A DNA stretch of 64,000 nucleotides from JALZKA01 sp963717635 (GCA_963717635.1 OY970347.1:1736001-1800000), one strand, 5' to 3'. Counted from the first letter of the stretch, positions 25,302 through 34,688 are shown. The notes: generated by a model not told the origin, from the sequence alone. Made by a program: numbers and translations.

Positions 25302-26463
25302 CGGGGCTGCGCGCGATGTTCAGCAGCAGGCCAACGGCGGCCAGCATGCATAGGAGACTGGAGTTCCCGTACGACACGAAGGGCAGGGGAACGCCGGTCA
25401 GCGGCGCCAGCCCGAGGACCGCGAACAGGTTGATCGTTGCCTGGACCAGGACCAAGGCGGTGAGCCCCGCGGCCAGCAGCTTCGTGTAGCGGTCGCGGGC
25501 GCGCTGGGCGGTGCGCATGCCCGCGTAGCCGAACATGCCGAACAGGCCGACCACCATCGCGATCCCGATCAGGCCCAGCTCCTCGCCGATCACGGCGGCG
25601 ATCATGTCCGTATGGGCCTCGGGAAGGTAGAAGGCCTTCTGCAGGCTCTCGCCGAGACCGACTCCGAAGATGCCGCCGCTGCCGAGCGCGATCCGCGCCT
25701 GCGTTGCCTGGAAGCCGGCGCCGGAGGGGTCGGCGCTGGGGTCGATGAACCCGGTCAGCCGCTCCATCCGGTAGGGCTCGATCATGATCGCCAGCACCAC
25801 CACGAAGGCGACCGCCCCACCGAGCAGCGCCAGGTCCCGGATCCGAGCGCCGGCCGCGACCAGCATCGCCGCTGACGAGAAGCAGGCGACCATCGCCGTG
25901 CCCAGGTCCGGCTCGACCACGACGAGGAGGCTGATCAGGGCAACGGCGCCAAGGAACGGGGCCATGTCGCCGATCGACTTGGTCAGCTTCGGTCGGGTTG
26001 CCAGGAGGTGCGCCCCGTAGAGGATCAGCGCCACCTTCGCGAGCTCCGACGGCTGGACCTGGAACAGGCCGGCGCCGATCCAGCGCTTGGCGCCGTTCAC
26101 CTCGACGCCCACCCCCGGGATCATGACGGCGACCAGCAGAAACACCGACACGGCCATGAGGACGCCGGTCAGCGGCCGCATGATCCGCACCCCGCGAACC
26201 GAAAGCAGCCGGAGGATCACGAGCCCGGCCGCTCCATAGAGGACAGTGCGCTTCAGGTAGAACGCGCCGTCGCCGGAGTCCCCCAGAAGCGACGTCGTCG
26301 AGCTGGCGCTGAAGACCATCACGACGCCCAGGGCAAGCAGGCACAGCGTCGCGGTCAGCAGCAGCGAGTACTCGATCGGCTGCGAGGCCTTCTTGCGCTT
26401 CGCCGCAGGCTTGCGCTTGGGAGCAGCCTTCCTCGGCTTCCCCTTCCTGGCCGCCGGGCTCAT
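25180..26463 (-). CDS. ftsW: SEDS-family peptidoglycan polymerase FtsW
   Basis: Septal peptidoglycan glycosyltransferase working with FtsI. 427 residues, ~10 TM segments after a Lys-rich cytoplasmic start (KRKPAAKRKKAS). SEDS motifs NGAKRWIG, QPSELAKVALILYGAHLLA, VVEPDLGTAMV, GFQATQARIALGSGG, HTDMIAAVIGEELG and PFVSYGNSSLLCM. The C-terminal ~45 residues are basic and lie over murG in another frame. Confidence 0.94.
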   Translation of the reverse strand: MSPAARKGKPRKAAPKRKPAAKRKKASQPIEYSLLLTATLCLLALGVVMVFSASSTTSLLGDSGDGAFYLKRTVLYGAAGLVILRLLSVRGVRIMRPLTGVLMAVSVFLLVAVMIPGVGVEVNGAKRWIGAGLFQVQPSELAKVALILYGAHLLATRPKLTKSIGDMAPFLGAVALISLLVVVEPDLGTAMVACFSSAAMLVAAGARIRDLALLGGAVAFVVVLAIMIEPYRMERLTGFIDPSADPSGAGFQATQARIALGSGGIFGVGLGESLQKAFYLPEAHTDMIAAVIGEELGLIGIAMVVGLFGMFGYAGMRTAQRARDRYTKLLAAGLTALVLVQATINLFAVLGLAPLTGVPLPFVSYGNSSLLCMLAAVGLLLNIARSPGARLRVVDGGKARQTKSRSGGGRNRRARGARAGGRRRAAG

Positions 26464-27764
26464 GTTTCGAGCTCCAGCACCAGGGACCTGAAGTGCTCGC
26501 CGCGGGCCTCGTAGTCCGCGTACGCGTCGAAACTCGCGCAGGCCGGCGCGAGCAGGACGACCTGTCCTGCTTCGGCGGCGTCGCTAGCGGCGTGGGTTGC
26601 CCCGACCAGATCGGCGGCCCGGTGCAGCGGCACGCCGGTCTCAGCCAGCGCCGTGGCGATCGGATCGGCGGCGGGGCCGGTCAGATACGCGGCGACGCAG
26701 CGCTCGGCGACGGGCTCGGCGAGCCCGGCGAAGTCCTCGCCCTTTAGCGAGCCGCCAAGGATCACGTGAACACCGCCGGGGAACGATCGGAGGGCTGCCG
26801 TCGCGGCGGCCACGTTGGTCGCCTTCGAATCGTTTACGAAGGCGACGCCGTCGACCTCCGCCACGAGCTCGAGCCGATTTGGAAGACCGGCGAAGGTGGC
26901 GATCCCCCGCTCCACCCCGGTCGGTTCGAGCCCCATCGCGAGGCCCGCGGTTGCGGCGAATCGCGCGTTGGCGGTGTTGTGCGGACCGATCATCCACTCG
27001 CCCGCGGGCTCGAACGGAAGGCCGGCCCGTGAGACGTCGAGCTCGCGCGCGCGGCCCGGCAGCTCGGCGCCGGCGATCACCGGATCGGACCGATCGACGA
27101 TCGCCACATCAGCCGCGGCCTGGCCGGCGAAAACCCGCAGCTTCGCGGCCAGGTAGTCGTCGAACGTGCGGTGGCGATCGAGATGGTCGGGCGCCGCGTT
27201 CAGGAGCAGCGCGCACTCGGGCGCGAACGCGACGGAGTCCTCGAGCTGGAAGCTGGACGCCTCGCAGACGATCGTGGCGCCGGCGTCGAGGTCGCCGACC
27301 AGCGAGGCGAGCGGTGTGCCGACGTTGCCGGCGACGGTGACCGGCTCACCCGCCGTTTCCCACACGTGACCGAGCAACTCGGCAACAGTCGTCTTCCCAT
27401 TCGTGCCGGTCACCGCGACGAAGCGGTTGGGGAGCAGTCGCCAGGCGAGCTCGAGCTCGCCGATGACCGGAACCCCAAGCGTGAGCGCGCGCCTGATCGT
27501 GGGGGCCTCACGGGGAACGCCCGGGCTCTTGACCACGCACCGGACACGCTCGAGCAGCTCTTCCCGATCACCATCCAGGTTCACTTCGACGCCCAGCTCA
27601 CGCAACCTCTCGGCACCCTCGGGCGCCCCGGCGTCGGCGCCGATCACCTGCTCCCCGCGCTCGGCCAGCAGCCGAGCCGCCGCCTGGCCCGAGCGGGCCA
27701 GGCCGACGACCAGAAAGGGGCCCTCGGGCAGGGGTGGTCGCGGGTGATGGGAAACCACACGCAT
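26460..27764 (-). CDS. murD: UDP-N-acetylmuramoyl-L-alanine--D-glutamate ligase
   Basis: Adds D-Glu to the nucleotide precursor. 434 residues. UDP-binding FLVVGLARSGQAAARLLAERG, P-loop VAVTGTNGKTTVAELL, GNVGTPL, CEASSFQLE, NAAPDHLDRH, and C-terminal FVNDSKATNVAAA and LAPACASFD are present. Stop overlaps the ftsW ATG. The gene starts a leftward block, since an opposite-strand gene separates it from mraY. Confidence 0.96.
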   Translation of the reverse strand: MRVVSHHPRPPLPEGPFLVVGLARSGQAAARLLAERGEQVIGADAGAPEGAERLRELGVEVNLDGDREELLERVRCVVKSPGVPREAPTIRRALTLGVPVIGELELAWRLLPNRFVAVTGTNGKTTVAELLGHVWETAGEPVTVAGNVGTPLASLVGDLDAGATIVCEASSFQLEDSVAFAPECALLLNAAPDHLDRHRTFDDYLAAKLRVFAGQAAADVAIVDRSDPVIAGAELPGRARELDVSRAGLPFEPAGEWMIGPHNTANARFAATAGLAMGLEPTGVERGIATFAGLPNRLELVAEVDGVAFVNDSKATNVAAATAALRSFPGGVHVILGGSLKGEDFAGLAEPVAERCVAAYLTGPAADPIATALAETGVPLHRAADLVGATHAASDAAEAGQVVLLAPACASFDAYADYEARGEHFRSLVLELET

Positions 27765-27814
27765 AGGTTCGCCCTACGCACGCGGCACCCTGCGCGGAAC
27801 TACCCTGGTCAACG

Positions 27815-28228
27815 ATGTTCGAGGCCCTGCACAGCGAGCGTTCGAGCGCCACAGCCGCGGCCATCTGGGCGCTATGGGCCGACGCCTCGCGCTGGCCCGA
27901 ATGGAACGAGCAGCTCGAGACGGGCGAGCTGGACGGCGAGCTGGCCGTCGGAGGCGGCGCCACCGTCAAATTCAAGCGCGGCGGCAAGATGCGCTTCAAG
28001 GTCGTGACGGTCGAGCCCGAGCGCCTATTCGTCGACGAGGCGAAACTGCCCGGCTGCCGCTTCGGCCACGAGCACCGCGTCGAGCCCGCCGGCACCGGCT
28101 GCGAGATCACGCACCGGCTCTACCTGAAGGGGCCCACCTCGGGTTTCTTCTCGCGCCTCTTCGGCCGCAAGCGCATGCAGCAGTCGGTGGTCGGCTTCAT
28201 CGAGCGCGAGCGCGAGCTGGCGGAATAG
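27815..28228 (+). CDS. SRPBCC-superfamily (polyketide cyclase/START-like) protein
   Basis: 137 residues, predicted helix-grip lipid/ligand-binding fold: ATAAAIWALWADASRWPEWN at the N-terminus is the usual SRPBCC opening, followed by beta strands and a C-terminal amphipathic helix. Substrate unknown. It sits on the plus strand inside the otherwise leftward dcw cluster, between murD and mraY. TACCCT at 27801-27806 is 8 nt before the ATG. Confidence 0.8.
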   Translation: MFEALHSERSSATAAAIWALWADASRWPEWNEQLETGELDGELAVGGGATVKFKRGGKMRFKVVTVEPERLFVDEAKLPGCRFGHEHRVEPAGTGCEITHRLYLKGPTSGFFSRLFGRKRMQQSVVGFIERERELAE

Positions 28229-28258
28229 CGCAAGGTCGAATCGCTGGGTGCGTTCGAC

Positions 28259-29269
28259 CTAGCCGAGGGAGTTCTGGAACAGCGTGTAGCCGATGCCAGC
28301 GCAGACGGCTGCGACGATCCAGAAGCGCAGCATGATCTTCGTCTCGGACCAGGCGAGCAACTCGAAGTGGTGGTGGATCGGTGCCATCAGGAAGACCCGG
28401 CGGCGCGTGAGCTTGAAGAACGTCACCTGGATCGCGACCGAGAGCGCCTCGATCACGAAAATCCCGCCGAGGATGATCAGCAGAAGCTCGGTCTGGGTCA
28501 TCACCGCCAGCGCTCCGATCGCGCCGCCTAGGCCGAGCGAGCCGGTGTCGCCCATGAAGATCGAGGCCGGAAACGCGTTGAACCAGAGGAACCCCACCGA
28601 GGCGCCGACCAGGCAGGCCGAAAGGATCGCCAGGCTCTCCTGACCGCTCGTGATCGTGATCGCGGTGAACGCGAGGAACACGATCGCGCACGAGCCCGCG
28701 GCGAGTCCGTCCAGGCCGTCGGTCAGGTTGACCGCGTTCGACGCGCCCGCGATCACGAGGAAGACGAGCACGACATAGGCAATCGGGCCGACGTCGAGCT
28801 CGCCGCCGAACACCCGCGATTGGATCTGGCTCTCGAGCCCGACCTCCTCGGTCGCCACGTACCAGAGCCCGACCGCCAGCGCGATTTGCGCCAGCAGCTT
28901 GTAGCGGGCCGAAAGGCCCAGCGAGCGGCGCTTGGTGATCTTGATCACGTCGTCGGCGAACCCGATTCCCGCGCATCCGAGGCCGACGGCGAAAACGGCG
29001 AGGCTCTCCGTATCGCGGTCCGAGAGCACCAGGTAGGGCACTGCGATCCCGAGGAACACGATCAGGCCGCCCATCGTCGGCGTACCCGCCTTGGCGTGGT
29101 GCTCCTGTGGCCCCTCCTCGCGAATCTGCTGCCCGAACTCCTTGACCCGCAGGTACTCGATGAAGCGCGGCCCGACGAAGATCGTGATCAGCATCGCCGC
29201 CATGCCGGCGATCAGGACCTCACCGCGATCGATCAAGTCTGAACCGGTGATCTGCGCCAACTCAAACAT
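28259..29269 (-). CDS. mraY: Phospho-N-acetylmuramoyl-pentapeptide transferase
   Basis: Transfers phospho-MurNAc-pentapeptide to undecaprenyl phosphate, making lipid I. 336 residues from ATG 29269, overlapping murF by 8 bp. ~10 TM segments. Catalytic motifs FADDVIK (tandem Asp), NAVNLTDGLDGLA, FMGDTGSLGLG and MAPIHHHFE (His cluster) are intact. A longer frame starting within murF is rejected. Confidence 0.95.
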   Translation of the reverse strand: MFELAQITGSDLIDRGEVLIAGMAAMLITIFVGPRFIEYLRVKEFGQQIREEGPQEHHAKAGTPTMGGLIVFLGIAVPYLVLSDRDTESLAVFAVGLGCAGIGFADDVIKITKRRSLGLSARYKLLAQIALAVGLWYVATEEVGLESQIQSRVFGGELDVGPIAYVVLVFLVIAGASNAVNLTDGLDGLAAGSCAIVFLAFTAITITSGQESLAILSACLVGASVGFLWFNAFPASIFMGDTGSLGLGGAIGALAVMTQTELLLIILGGIFVIEALSVAIQVTFFKLTRRRVFLMAPIHHHFELLAWSETKIMLRFWIVAAVCAGIGYTLFQNSLG

Positions 29270-30662
29270 CCGTCGGCTCCTCGGCTTCGCCTCCGCGGCC
29301 GCCGGGGTTCGCAGCACCGCGTCGTCGGGCAAGGAGCCCATCGGTGAACGCCTCGAGCCCGACCGAGCGCGAGCCCTTCACCAGGACCGCGTCGCCGGGC
29401 TCGATCAGGCGATCCGCGAGCGCGACGGCCGCTTCGGCGTCGGCCGCCCACTCGTCGGGCGCGTAGTCGCGGGCCAGTTCGCCGACGCCGATGAGCGGCC
29501 CGATTCCCAGCCCTCGCGCGAGGGCGCCCACGTCACGGTGATAGCCGCCCGCCGCGGGGCCGAGCTCGGCCATGCCCCCCAGCACCGCCACCCGGCGTCC
29601 CGGCGCCGGCATCGCTGCCAGGCTCTGCAGAGCGGCCCGCATCGAGATCGGATTGGCGTTGTAGGAGTCGTTCACGAGGGCGATGCCGTCGGGCAGCTCG
29701 AGGAGCTCGCCGCGCAGGCGCGAGAAGGTTACGTCCGGCGCCCGACGTGCCAGCTGATCGGGCGTGGCTCCCACCGCGATGCCGACCGCGACGGCCGCCA
29801 GCGCGTTGGTCAGGTTGTGCGCCTCCGGGAACGGGAAGACGAAGCGCTGCTCGCCCGCGGGCGTCGCGATCACGGCCTCGGTCGAGCGCGCCGTGACCTG
29901 CGACGACACGGCGTGAACGTCGCCGCCCGGTCCGAACGTGAATGTCTCCAGGCTGTCTGCGAGATGCGGCTCGAGCGCCTCGGCGTCGACGGGAACGATC
30001 GCCCGGCCACCCTCCCCAAGGCCCTGGAGAAGCTCGGCCTTCGCCTCGGCGATCGCCTCCAGCGTCCCGAGCAGCTCGAGGTGCACGGGGCCGACGTTGG
30101 TGATCACCCCGGTGTCGGGCTCGGCGATCTCGCACAGCTCGGCGATCTGCCCAAGCCCGCGCATCGCCATCTCGAGGACCAGCACCTCCGTGCCGGGCTC
30201 GGCGCCCAGGATCGCCAGTGGCAGGCCGATCTCCGTGTTGAAGTTCTCAGGGCTCGCGTGGGCCCGAAACGGCAGCAGCGCCCGCACGATGTCCTTGACC
30301 GATGTCTTGCCGGTGGAACCGGTGATCCCGACGACACGACAGTCGAGCTCCCAGCGCCACTCTCGAGCGATGGCCTGCAGTGAAGCCAGCGGGTCGTCGC
30401 TGGCGAAAACCCAACCCGCGGAGCCCGCGGCAAGCGCGCGCGCGTGCTGGTCGCCGACGACCACCCCCCAGGCTCCGTTCGCGAGGGCGGCGGCTGCGAA
30501 CGCGCCGCCGTCGCTGCTTTGGCCCGGCAGCCCGAAGAACAGGTCGCCGGCGGCGCTGCGGCGTGAATCGACCTCGGCCCCGGCCGGCCTCCCGCCCCCA
30601 CCCTCGCGCAGGATCTGGAGCCCACCCGCGTCGGCAATGCGCTCCGGAGCCAGTTCGATCAC
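29262..30662 (-). CDS. murF: UDP-N-acetylmuramoyl-tripeptide--D-alanyl-D-alanine ligase
   Basis: Adds D-Ala-D-Ala to complete the pentapeptide. 466 residues from GTG 30662. VDSRRSAAGDLFFGLPG at the N-terminus, P-loop GITGSTGKTSVKDIV, NFNTEIGLPLAILGA, GVITNVGPVHLELLG and NDSYNANPISMRAAL are MurF motifs. A short repeat element lies just before the start. Confidence 0.96.
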   Translation of the reverse strand: MIELAPERIADAGGLQILREGGGGRPAGAEVDSRRSAAGDLFFGLPGQSSDGGAFAAAALANGAWGVVVGDQHARALAAGSAGWVFASDDPLASLQAIAREWRWELDCRVVGITGSTGKTSVKDIVRALLPFRAHASPENFNTEIGLPLAILGAEPGTEVLVLEMAMRGLGQIAELCEIAEPDTGVITNVGPVHLELLGTLEAIAEAKAELLQGLGEGGRAIVPVDAEALEPHLADSLETFTFGPGGDVHAVSSQVTARSTEAVIATPAGEQRFVFPFPEAHNLTNALAAVAVGIAVGATPDQLARRAPDVTFSRLRGELLELPDGIALVNDSYNANPISMRAALQSLAAMPAPGRRVAVLGGMAELGPAAGGYHRDVGALARGLGIGPLIGVGELARDYAPDEWAADAEAAVALADRLIEPGDAVLVKGSRSVGLEAFTDGLLARRRGAANPGGRGGEAEEPTDV

Positions 30663-30672
30663 GAAGCTACCA

Positions 30673-30708
30673 CCGACAGATGCTGCTTTCGCGGCTAAAG
30701 CCGCTCAC
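30673..30708 (-). repeat. Short dispersed element before murF (copy 1)
   Basis: Minus-strand reading includes GCGGCTTTAGCCGC (perfect 6-bp arms) then GCATCTGTCGG, ending about 10 bp before the murF start. A similar element, with CTTTAGCGCG and GCATCTGCCGGAGG, precedes ecfT at 53834-53866. The two copies are similar over about 35 bp with small gaps. In both, the element supplies the sequence next to the start codon. Confidence 0.5.
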
Positions 30709-32195
30709 TGGCTCACCTCCGAAGCCTCGCCCAGGCGGCGCAGTTCTTCCCGAGCGACCTTGCGGTCGTCGAACGCCACGGTGCGCCCACCCTCGAACTC
30801 CTGGCCCTGCTCGTGTCCCTTGCCGGCGATGATCACGATGTCGCCAGGCTCGGCCAGTTCGATCCCGGTGCCAATCGCCGCCCGCCGGTCCGCCTCGACG
30901 ATCACGCCCTCGCGGTCGATCCCGGCCAGGATCTCGCCGATGATCGCCGCCGGATCCTCGGAGCGGGGGTTGTCGGAGGTGACCACCGGCACGTCCGCCA
31001 GACGGCCGGCGATCGCGCCCATCAGCGGCCGCTTGTCGCGATCCCGATCGCCTCCGCAGCCGAACACGCAGATCACGCGGCCCGTGGTCAACCGGTGTGC
31101 CGCCTGGAGCACGTTCTCGAGCGAGTCCGGTGTGTGCGCGTAGTCCACGAGCACGGCGAACCCCTGGCCCTCGGCGATCGGCTCCAGGCGCCCCGGCACG
31201 CGCTCGGCTTTGGCCAGCGACCCGGCCGCGGCTGCGGGCGGGCAGCCGAGGGCAACGGCGGCCGCCAATGCTCCGAGTGCGTTCTCGACGTTGAAGTCGC
31301 CCGGCAGCGGCATCGTCACCGGCAGGTCCCCGAAAGCCCCCGTGACCTCGAACCGCGATCCGTTCGCGTCGAACTCCACACCGCGGGCGCGGATCGTCGC
31401 CGCCTCGTCCCCGGCGGCGGAGAACGTGACGAGATCCTCGCCATAGGCGGGGGCGATCTCCGCGGCCAGCCGCCGCCCGTACTCGTCGTCGAGGTTGACC
31501 ACCGCGGTCCGCGGCCGCTTGCCGCGATCGGGCGCGAACAGGCTTCGCTTAGCCGCAAAGTAGTCCTCCATGTCGGGATGGAAGTCGAGATGGTCCTGGG
31601 TCAGGTTGGTGAAGACGGCCGCCCCGAAGCGGACGTGATCGGCGCGCCGTAGCCGCAGCGCGTGCGAGGAGACCTCCATCGCGCAGGCGCGGTCCCCGGC
31701 CTCGAGCATCGCGCGGAAGGTCGCCTGCAGGTCGATCGCCTCCGGGGTCGTCCGTTCGACCTCGGCCTCGACTCCTCCGATCACCCGCTTCACGGTCCCG
31801 AGCAACCCGGTCCGCACACCGCCCGCCTCGAGCAAATGGCGGATCAAGAACGCCGTGGTCGTCTTGCCGTTGGTGCCGGTGACCCCGGCGACTCCCAACT
31901 CGGCGGTGGGGTCGCCGTAGACGACGGCGGCGGCGGGCGCCATCGCCGCCCGGGCTTCGCTGACGAGCGCCTCGCTGACCGCGAGGCCCAGTCGGCGCTC
32001 GACGACGAGCGCCGGACTGCCCGCCTCGACCGCGTCCGCGGCGAAGTCGTGGCCATCGGCTCTGGCTCCGGGAACGCAGAAGAACAGGACCCCCGGCCCA
32101 GCCAGGTGGCTGTCGTAGGCGAGCCCCTCGATCTCGACGCCCGGGTCGCCCTGGATCTCGGCGTCAACGCCCGACAACACCTCGCGGAGCTCCAT
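30705..32195 (-). CDS. murE: UDP-N-acetylmuramoyl-L-alanyl-D-glutamate--2,6-diaminopimelate ligase
   Basis: Adds the third stem residue. 496 residues from ATG 32195. P-loop VAGVTGTNGKTTTAFLI, TTPEAIDLQ, SSHALRLRRADHV and the C-terminal DNPRSEDP motif. The DNPR motif selects meso-diaminopimelate, so the cell wall is predicted meso-DAP type. TAGAAT (complement of 32203-32208) lies 7 nt before the ATG, suggesting an internal leaderless promoter in the dcw cluster. Confidence 0.96.
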   Translation of the reverse strand: MELREVLSGVDAEIQGDPGVEIEGLAYDSHLAGPGVLFFCVPGARADGHDFAADAVEAGSPALVVERRLGLAVSEALVSEARAAMAPAAAVVYGDPTAELGVAGVTGTNGKTTTAFLIRHLLEAGGVRTGLLGTVKRVIGGVEAEVERTTPEAIDLQATFRAMLEAGDRACAMEVSSHALRLRRADHVRFGAAVFTNLTQDHLDFHPDMEDYFAAKRSLFAPDRGKRPRTAVVNLDDEYGRRLAAEIAPAYGEDLVTFSAAGDEAATIRARGVEFDANGSRFEVTGAFGDLPVTMPLPGDFNVENALGALAAAVALGCPPAAAAGSLAKAERVPGRLEPIAEGQGFAVLVDYAHTPDSLENVLQAAHRLTTGRVICVFGCGGDRDRDKRPLMGAIAGRLADVPVVTSDNPRSEDPAAIIGEILAGIDREGVIVEADRRAAIGTGIELAEPGDIVIIAGKGHEQGQEFEGGRTVAFDDRKVAREELRRLGEASEVSQ

Positions 32196-32202
32196 CGAGG
32201 CG

Positions 32203-32269
32203 ATTCTAGGCTGGAGGGTGGCCAATATCCCTGATGAGCGACGCTAGGCGCGAAACCAACTTGGCCACC
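32203..32269 (-). promoter_or_regulatory. Internal murE promoter with flanking dyad
   Basis: TAGAAT at complement 32203-32208, 7 nt before murE. Upstream, GGTGGCCA (32217-32224) and TGGCCACC (32262-32269) form an 8-bp inverted repeat with a 37-nt loop spanning the expected -35 zone. No perfect -35 is seen. The gap between ftsI and murE (100 bp) otherwise holds no ORF. Confidence 0.4.
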
Positions 32270-32295
32270 CCGGTAGGGGAGTATTCCGGCTCGGC

Positions 32296-33996
32296 CTACG
32301 GGACGAGGGGCGGCTCGGCCGGACCGCCGTCAGGGGCGACGCCCAGATGCGGCAGCGCGAACTTCGCGATCTCACCGAACGCCGGGGCCGCGACGGTGCC
32401 GCCGTAGTGCACGCCATAGGGCGGGCTGTCGACAACGACGGATACCAGCAGCCTGGGGTCCTCGGCAGGCGCGAAGCCGATGAACGAACCCACGTACTCG
32501 GTGTCCGAGTAGGTGCCGTCGACGACCTTCTGTGCGGTTCCGGTCTTGCCCGCCAGGACATAGCCCGGGACCTGCACCGCTGACGCCGTGCCGCCCGCCT
32601 CCAGCACGCCCTCCAGCATCTCGCGCAGACGCGCCGCGTTGCGCTCGGAGATCACGCGCTCGCCGGGGTCGGCCAGAACCGGGGCGCCGTTCTCCTCCAG
32701 CACCAACTGCGGCTTGCGCAGGATTCCGCCGTTGGCGATCGCCGAATAGGCGCTGGCCATCTGGATCGGAGTGACCGCGAGGCCCTGGCCGATCGGCAGG
32801 TTGCCCATGCTCGAGCCCGAGTACTGCTCCGGCGGCAGGACGATTCCTTGCTCCTCGCCCGGGAAGTCGATCCCGGTGGGCTCGCCGAAGCCGAAGCGGC
32901 GAATCCAGCTGTCGAACGCGTCGTCGCCGCGCTCCGAGTTCAGCTCAAGCCCGATCGTGACCGCTCCGACGTTCGAGGACTGGGCCAGGATGTCGGCGAC
33001 GCTCAGCGTGACCGGGCCGCGCGCGTGGGCCTCTTCGATCGTACGGTCGGCGACCGTAATCGTCGGCGCCAGGTTGAATGGGGTCGAGGGCTTGACCAGG
33101 CCCTCCTCTAGCGCTCCGGCAACGGTGAAGGCCTTGAATGTCGAGCCGGGCTCGAAGGTGAAGCTGGTGGCCATGTTCTGCAGGTCCTCCGTCTCCGCCT
33201 CGTCGAGCGAATAGGGATCGACGCTCGGCCAGTTGGCCATGCCGAGGACCTGCGACGTCTGGGGGTCCATGACGATCGCGGTTGCGCCCTCGGGCTCGTA
33301 CGTTTCGCCGATCTCCCGGATCACGCGCTCGGTCGTCGCCTGGATCGAGGCGTCGATCGACAGCTTCAGATCGGTGCCGGCGGCGGAGGCGTCGATCGTG
33401 TCGCGCTCGAGCTCCTCGCCCAGAGCGTCGCGCGTGATCTCGCGCTCGCCGTCGCTGCCGTGCAGCGCTTCGTCCTCGGAGGCCTCGAGCCCCGTCAGTC
33501 CCTGGTTGTCGATTCCGACCGTGCCGATCACCTGTGAGGCGAGCTCGCCCTCCGGGTAGATGCGGCGGCTGTCCGGGAGCATCCCCAGACCGGCGAGCTC
33601 GAGGTCTGAGACCTTCTCCGCCGTCGGCAGGTCCACCTTGCGGGCGAGGTAGGTGAAGCCCGAGTCCCGATCGGCCAGCTGCTCCAGCAGCTTCCGCTCG
33701 TCGACATGAAGCACCTTCGCGAGCTGCGCCGCGGCCGCGCGTGGGTCCTCCACCTGGTACGGCGTCGCGAACACGCTGGCGGCGTCCTCGGACACTGCCA
33801 GCTCCTGCCCATTGCGATCGAGGATCGCCCCGCGCACGCCCGGGACGACCACGGCCTCCGTCTGCTGGCTGTGTGCGTCGGCCCGGTAGCCGGAGCCCTG
33901 CACGGCCTGCAGCCAGGCCGCGCGCCCCAATGCGGCGCAGAGCATCAGCACGAAGCAGGCGAAGAGCAGACCCAGGCGACGATCGATCAGGTTCAC
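32296..33996 (-). CDS. ftsI: Division-specific class B penicillin-binding protein (FtsI/PBP3)
   Basis: Septal transpeptidase, partner of FtsW. 566 residues. N-terminal cytoplasmic RRLG and one TM (LLFACFVLMLCAALGRAAWL), dimerisation domain with RGAILDRNGQELA, then the transpeptidase domain. SxxK is in PGSTFKAF (Ser ~295), SxN is SSN in LAQSSNVGAV, KTG is in LAGKTGTAQKV. Overlaps ftsL as ATGA. Confidence 0.95.
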   Translation of the reverse strand: MNLIDRRLGLLFACFVLMLCAALGRAAWLQAVQGSGYRADAHSQQTEAVVVPGVRGAILDRNGQELAVSEDAASVFATPYQVEDPRAAAAQLAKVLHVDERKLLEQLADRDSGFTYLARKVDLPTAEKVSDLELAGLGMLPDSRRIYPEGELASQVIGTVGIDNQGLTGLEASEDEALHGSDGEREITRDALGEELERDTIDASAAGTDLKLSIDASIQATTERVIREIGETYEPEGATAIVMDPQTSQVLGMANWPSVDPYSLDEAETEDLQNMATSFTFEPGSTFKAFTVAGALEEGLVKPSTPFNLAPTITVADRTIEEAHARGPVTLSVADILAQSSNVGAVTIGLELNSERGDDAFDSWIRRFGFGEPTGIDFPGEEQGIVLPPEQYSGSSMGNLPIGQGLAVTPIQMASAYSAIANGGILRKPQLVLEENGAPVLADPGERVISERNAARLREMLEGVLEAGGTASAVQVPGYVLAGKTGTAQKVVDGTYSDTEYVGSFIGFAPAEDPRLLVSVVVDSPPYGVHYGGTVAAPAFGEIAKFALPHLGVAPDGGPAEPPLVP

Positions 33997-34688
33997 GGGG
34001 TGATCCCGCCGGCCGTCGCCGCCGGGGGCGCGGCGGCAGCCGGATCGACCGTGGGTGCGACCTCGGTGGGTGCCGGCACTTCGGTCGGGACAGGCTCGAC
34101 CGGGGCCACGGCCTCCGCCTCAACCGCTGCAACGAGGACCGGTGCCGCCGGGGGCACGTACGTGCTGCCCAGGGTGATGCCGCCCTTGCGCAGGCGCTCG
34201 GCCGCGGCGGCGGCGTCGCCCGGTGCCGGGTTCAGGTAACGGATCGCGCCCGGCTCGGGAACGACGAGGCCGAGTCGGGCCGCGGCCCGCTGCAGGCGCT
34301 CGTTCGAGAGCCCGCCCGCGATCTGGGCGCGCAGCGCCGAGTTCTCGCGCCGGAGCTCATCCGAGATCCCGGCGGTCTTGCTGGAAGCGGCGTTGAAGCT
34401 GAGCGCGAAGACGTTCAGGCCGACGATGCCGACGAGGAGCGTGCCGAGCAGCCCGATCCAGAGGCGGCTGCGCGTGAGGCGGAGCACGAGGCCGGAGTCG
34501 GCGATACCGCCCACCGCGACGGCGGTCCGGCCGACGGCGACGGGAACGAGCCACGGGCCGGTCCGCGGCGCCGGTCGCGCTGCGGCTCGCCGCGGCGCCG
34601 GACGAGCTGCACGCACGGGCGCCGGGCGGGGAGCGCGCCTCGCCGTGTTGCGCGAGGCAGATCTTCTTGCGGCGGCGGTGGCTGGCAT
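33993..34688 (-). CDS. ftsL: FtsL-like division protein
   Basis: Bitopic divisome protein between rsmH and ftsI, the usual ftsL position. 231 residues, longer than the ~100-120 of E. coli. An Arg/Ala/Pro-rich cytoplasmic tail (~70 residues) is followed by a TM (LWIGLLGTLLVGIVGLNVF), then a coiled coil with ELRRENSALRAQIAGGLSN, a GAIRYLNP segment, and a Pro/Val/Thr-rich tail (VPTEVPAPTEVAPTVD). Identity rests on TM plus coiled coil plus position. Start shares one base with the rsmH stop. Confidence 0.82.
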   Translation of the reverse strand: MPATAAARRSASRNTARRAPRPAPVRAARPAPRRAAARPAPRTGPWLVPVAVGRTAVAVGGIADSGLVLRLTRSRLWIGLLGTLLVGIVGLNVFALSFNAASSKTAGISDELRRENSALRAQIAGGLSNERLQRAAARLGLVVPEPGAIRYLNPAPGDAAAAAERLRKGGITLGSTYVPPAAPVLVAAVEAEAVAPVEPVPTEVPAPTEVAPTVDPAAAAPPAATAGGITP

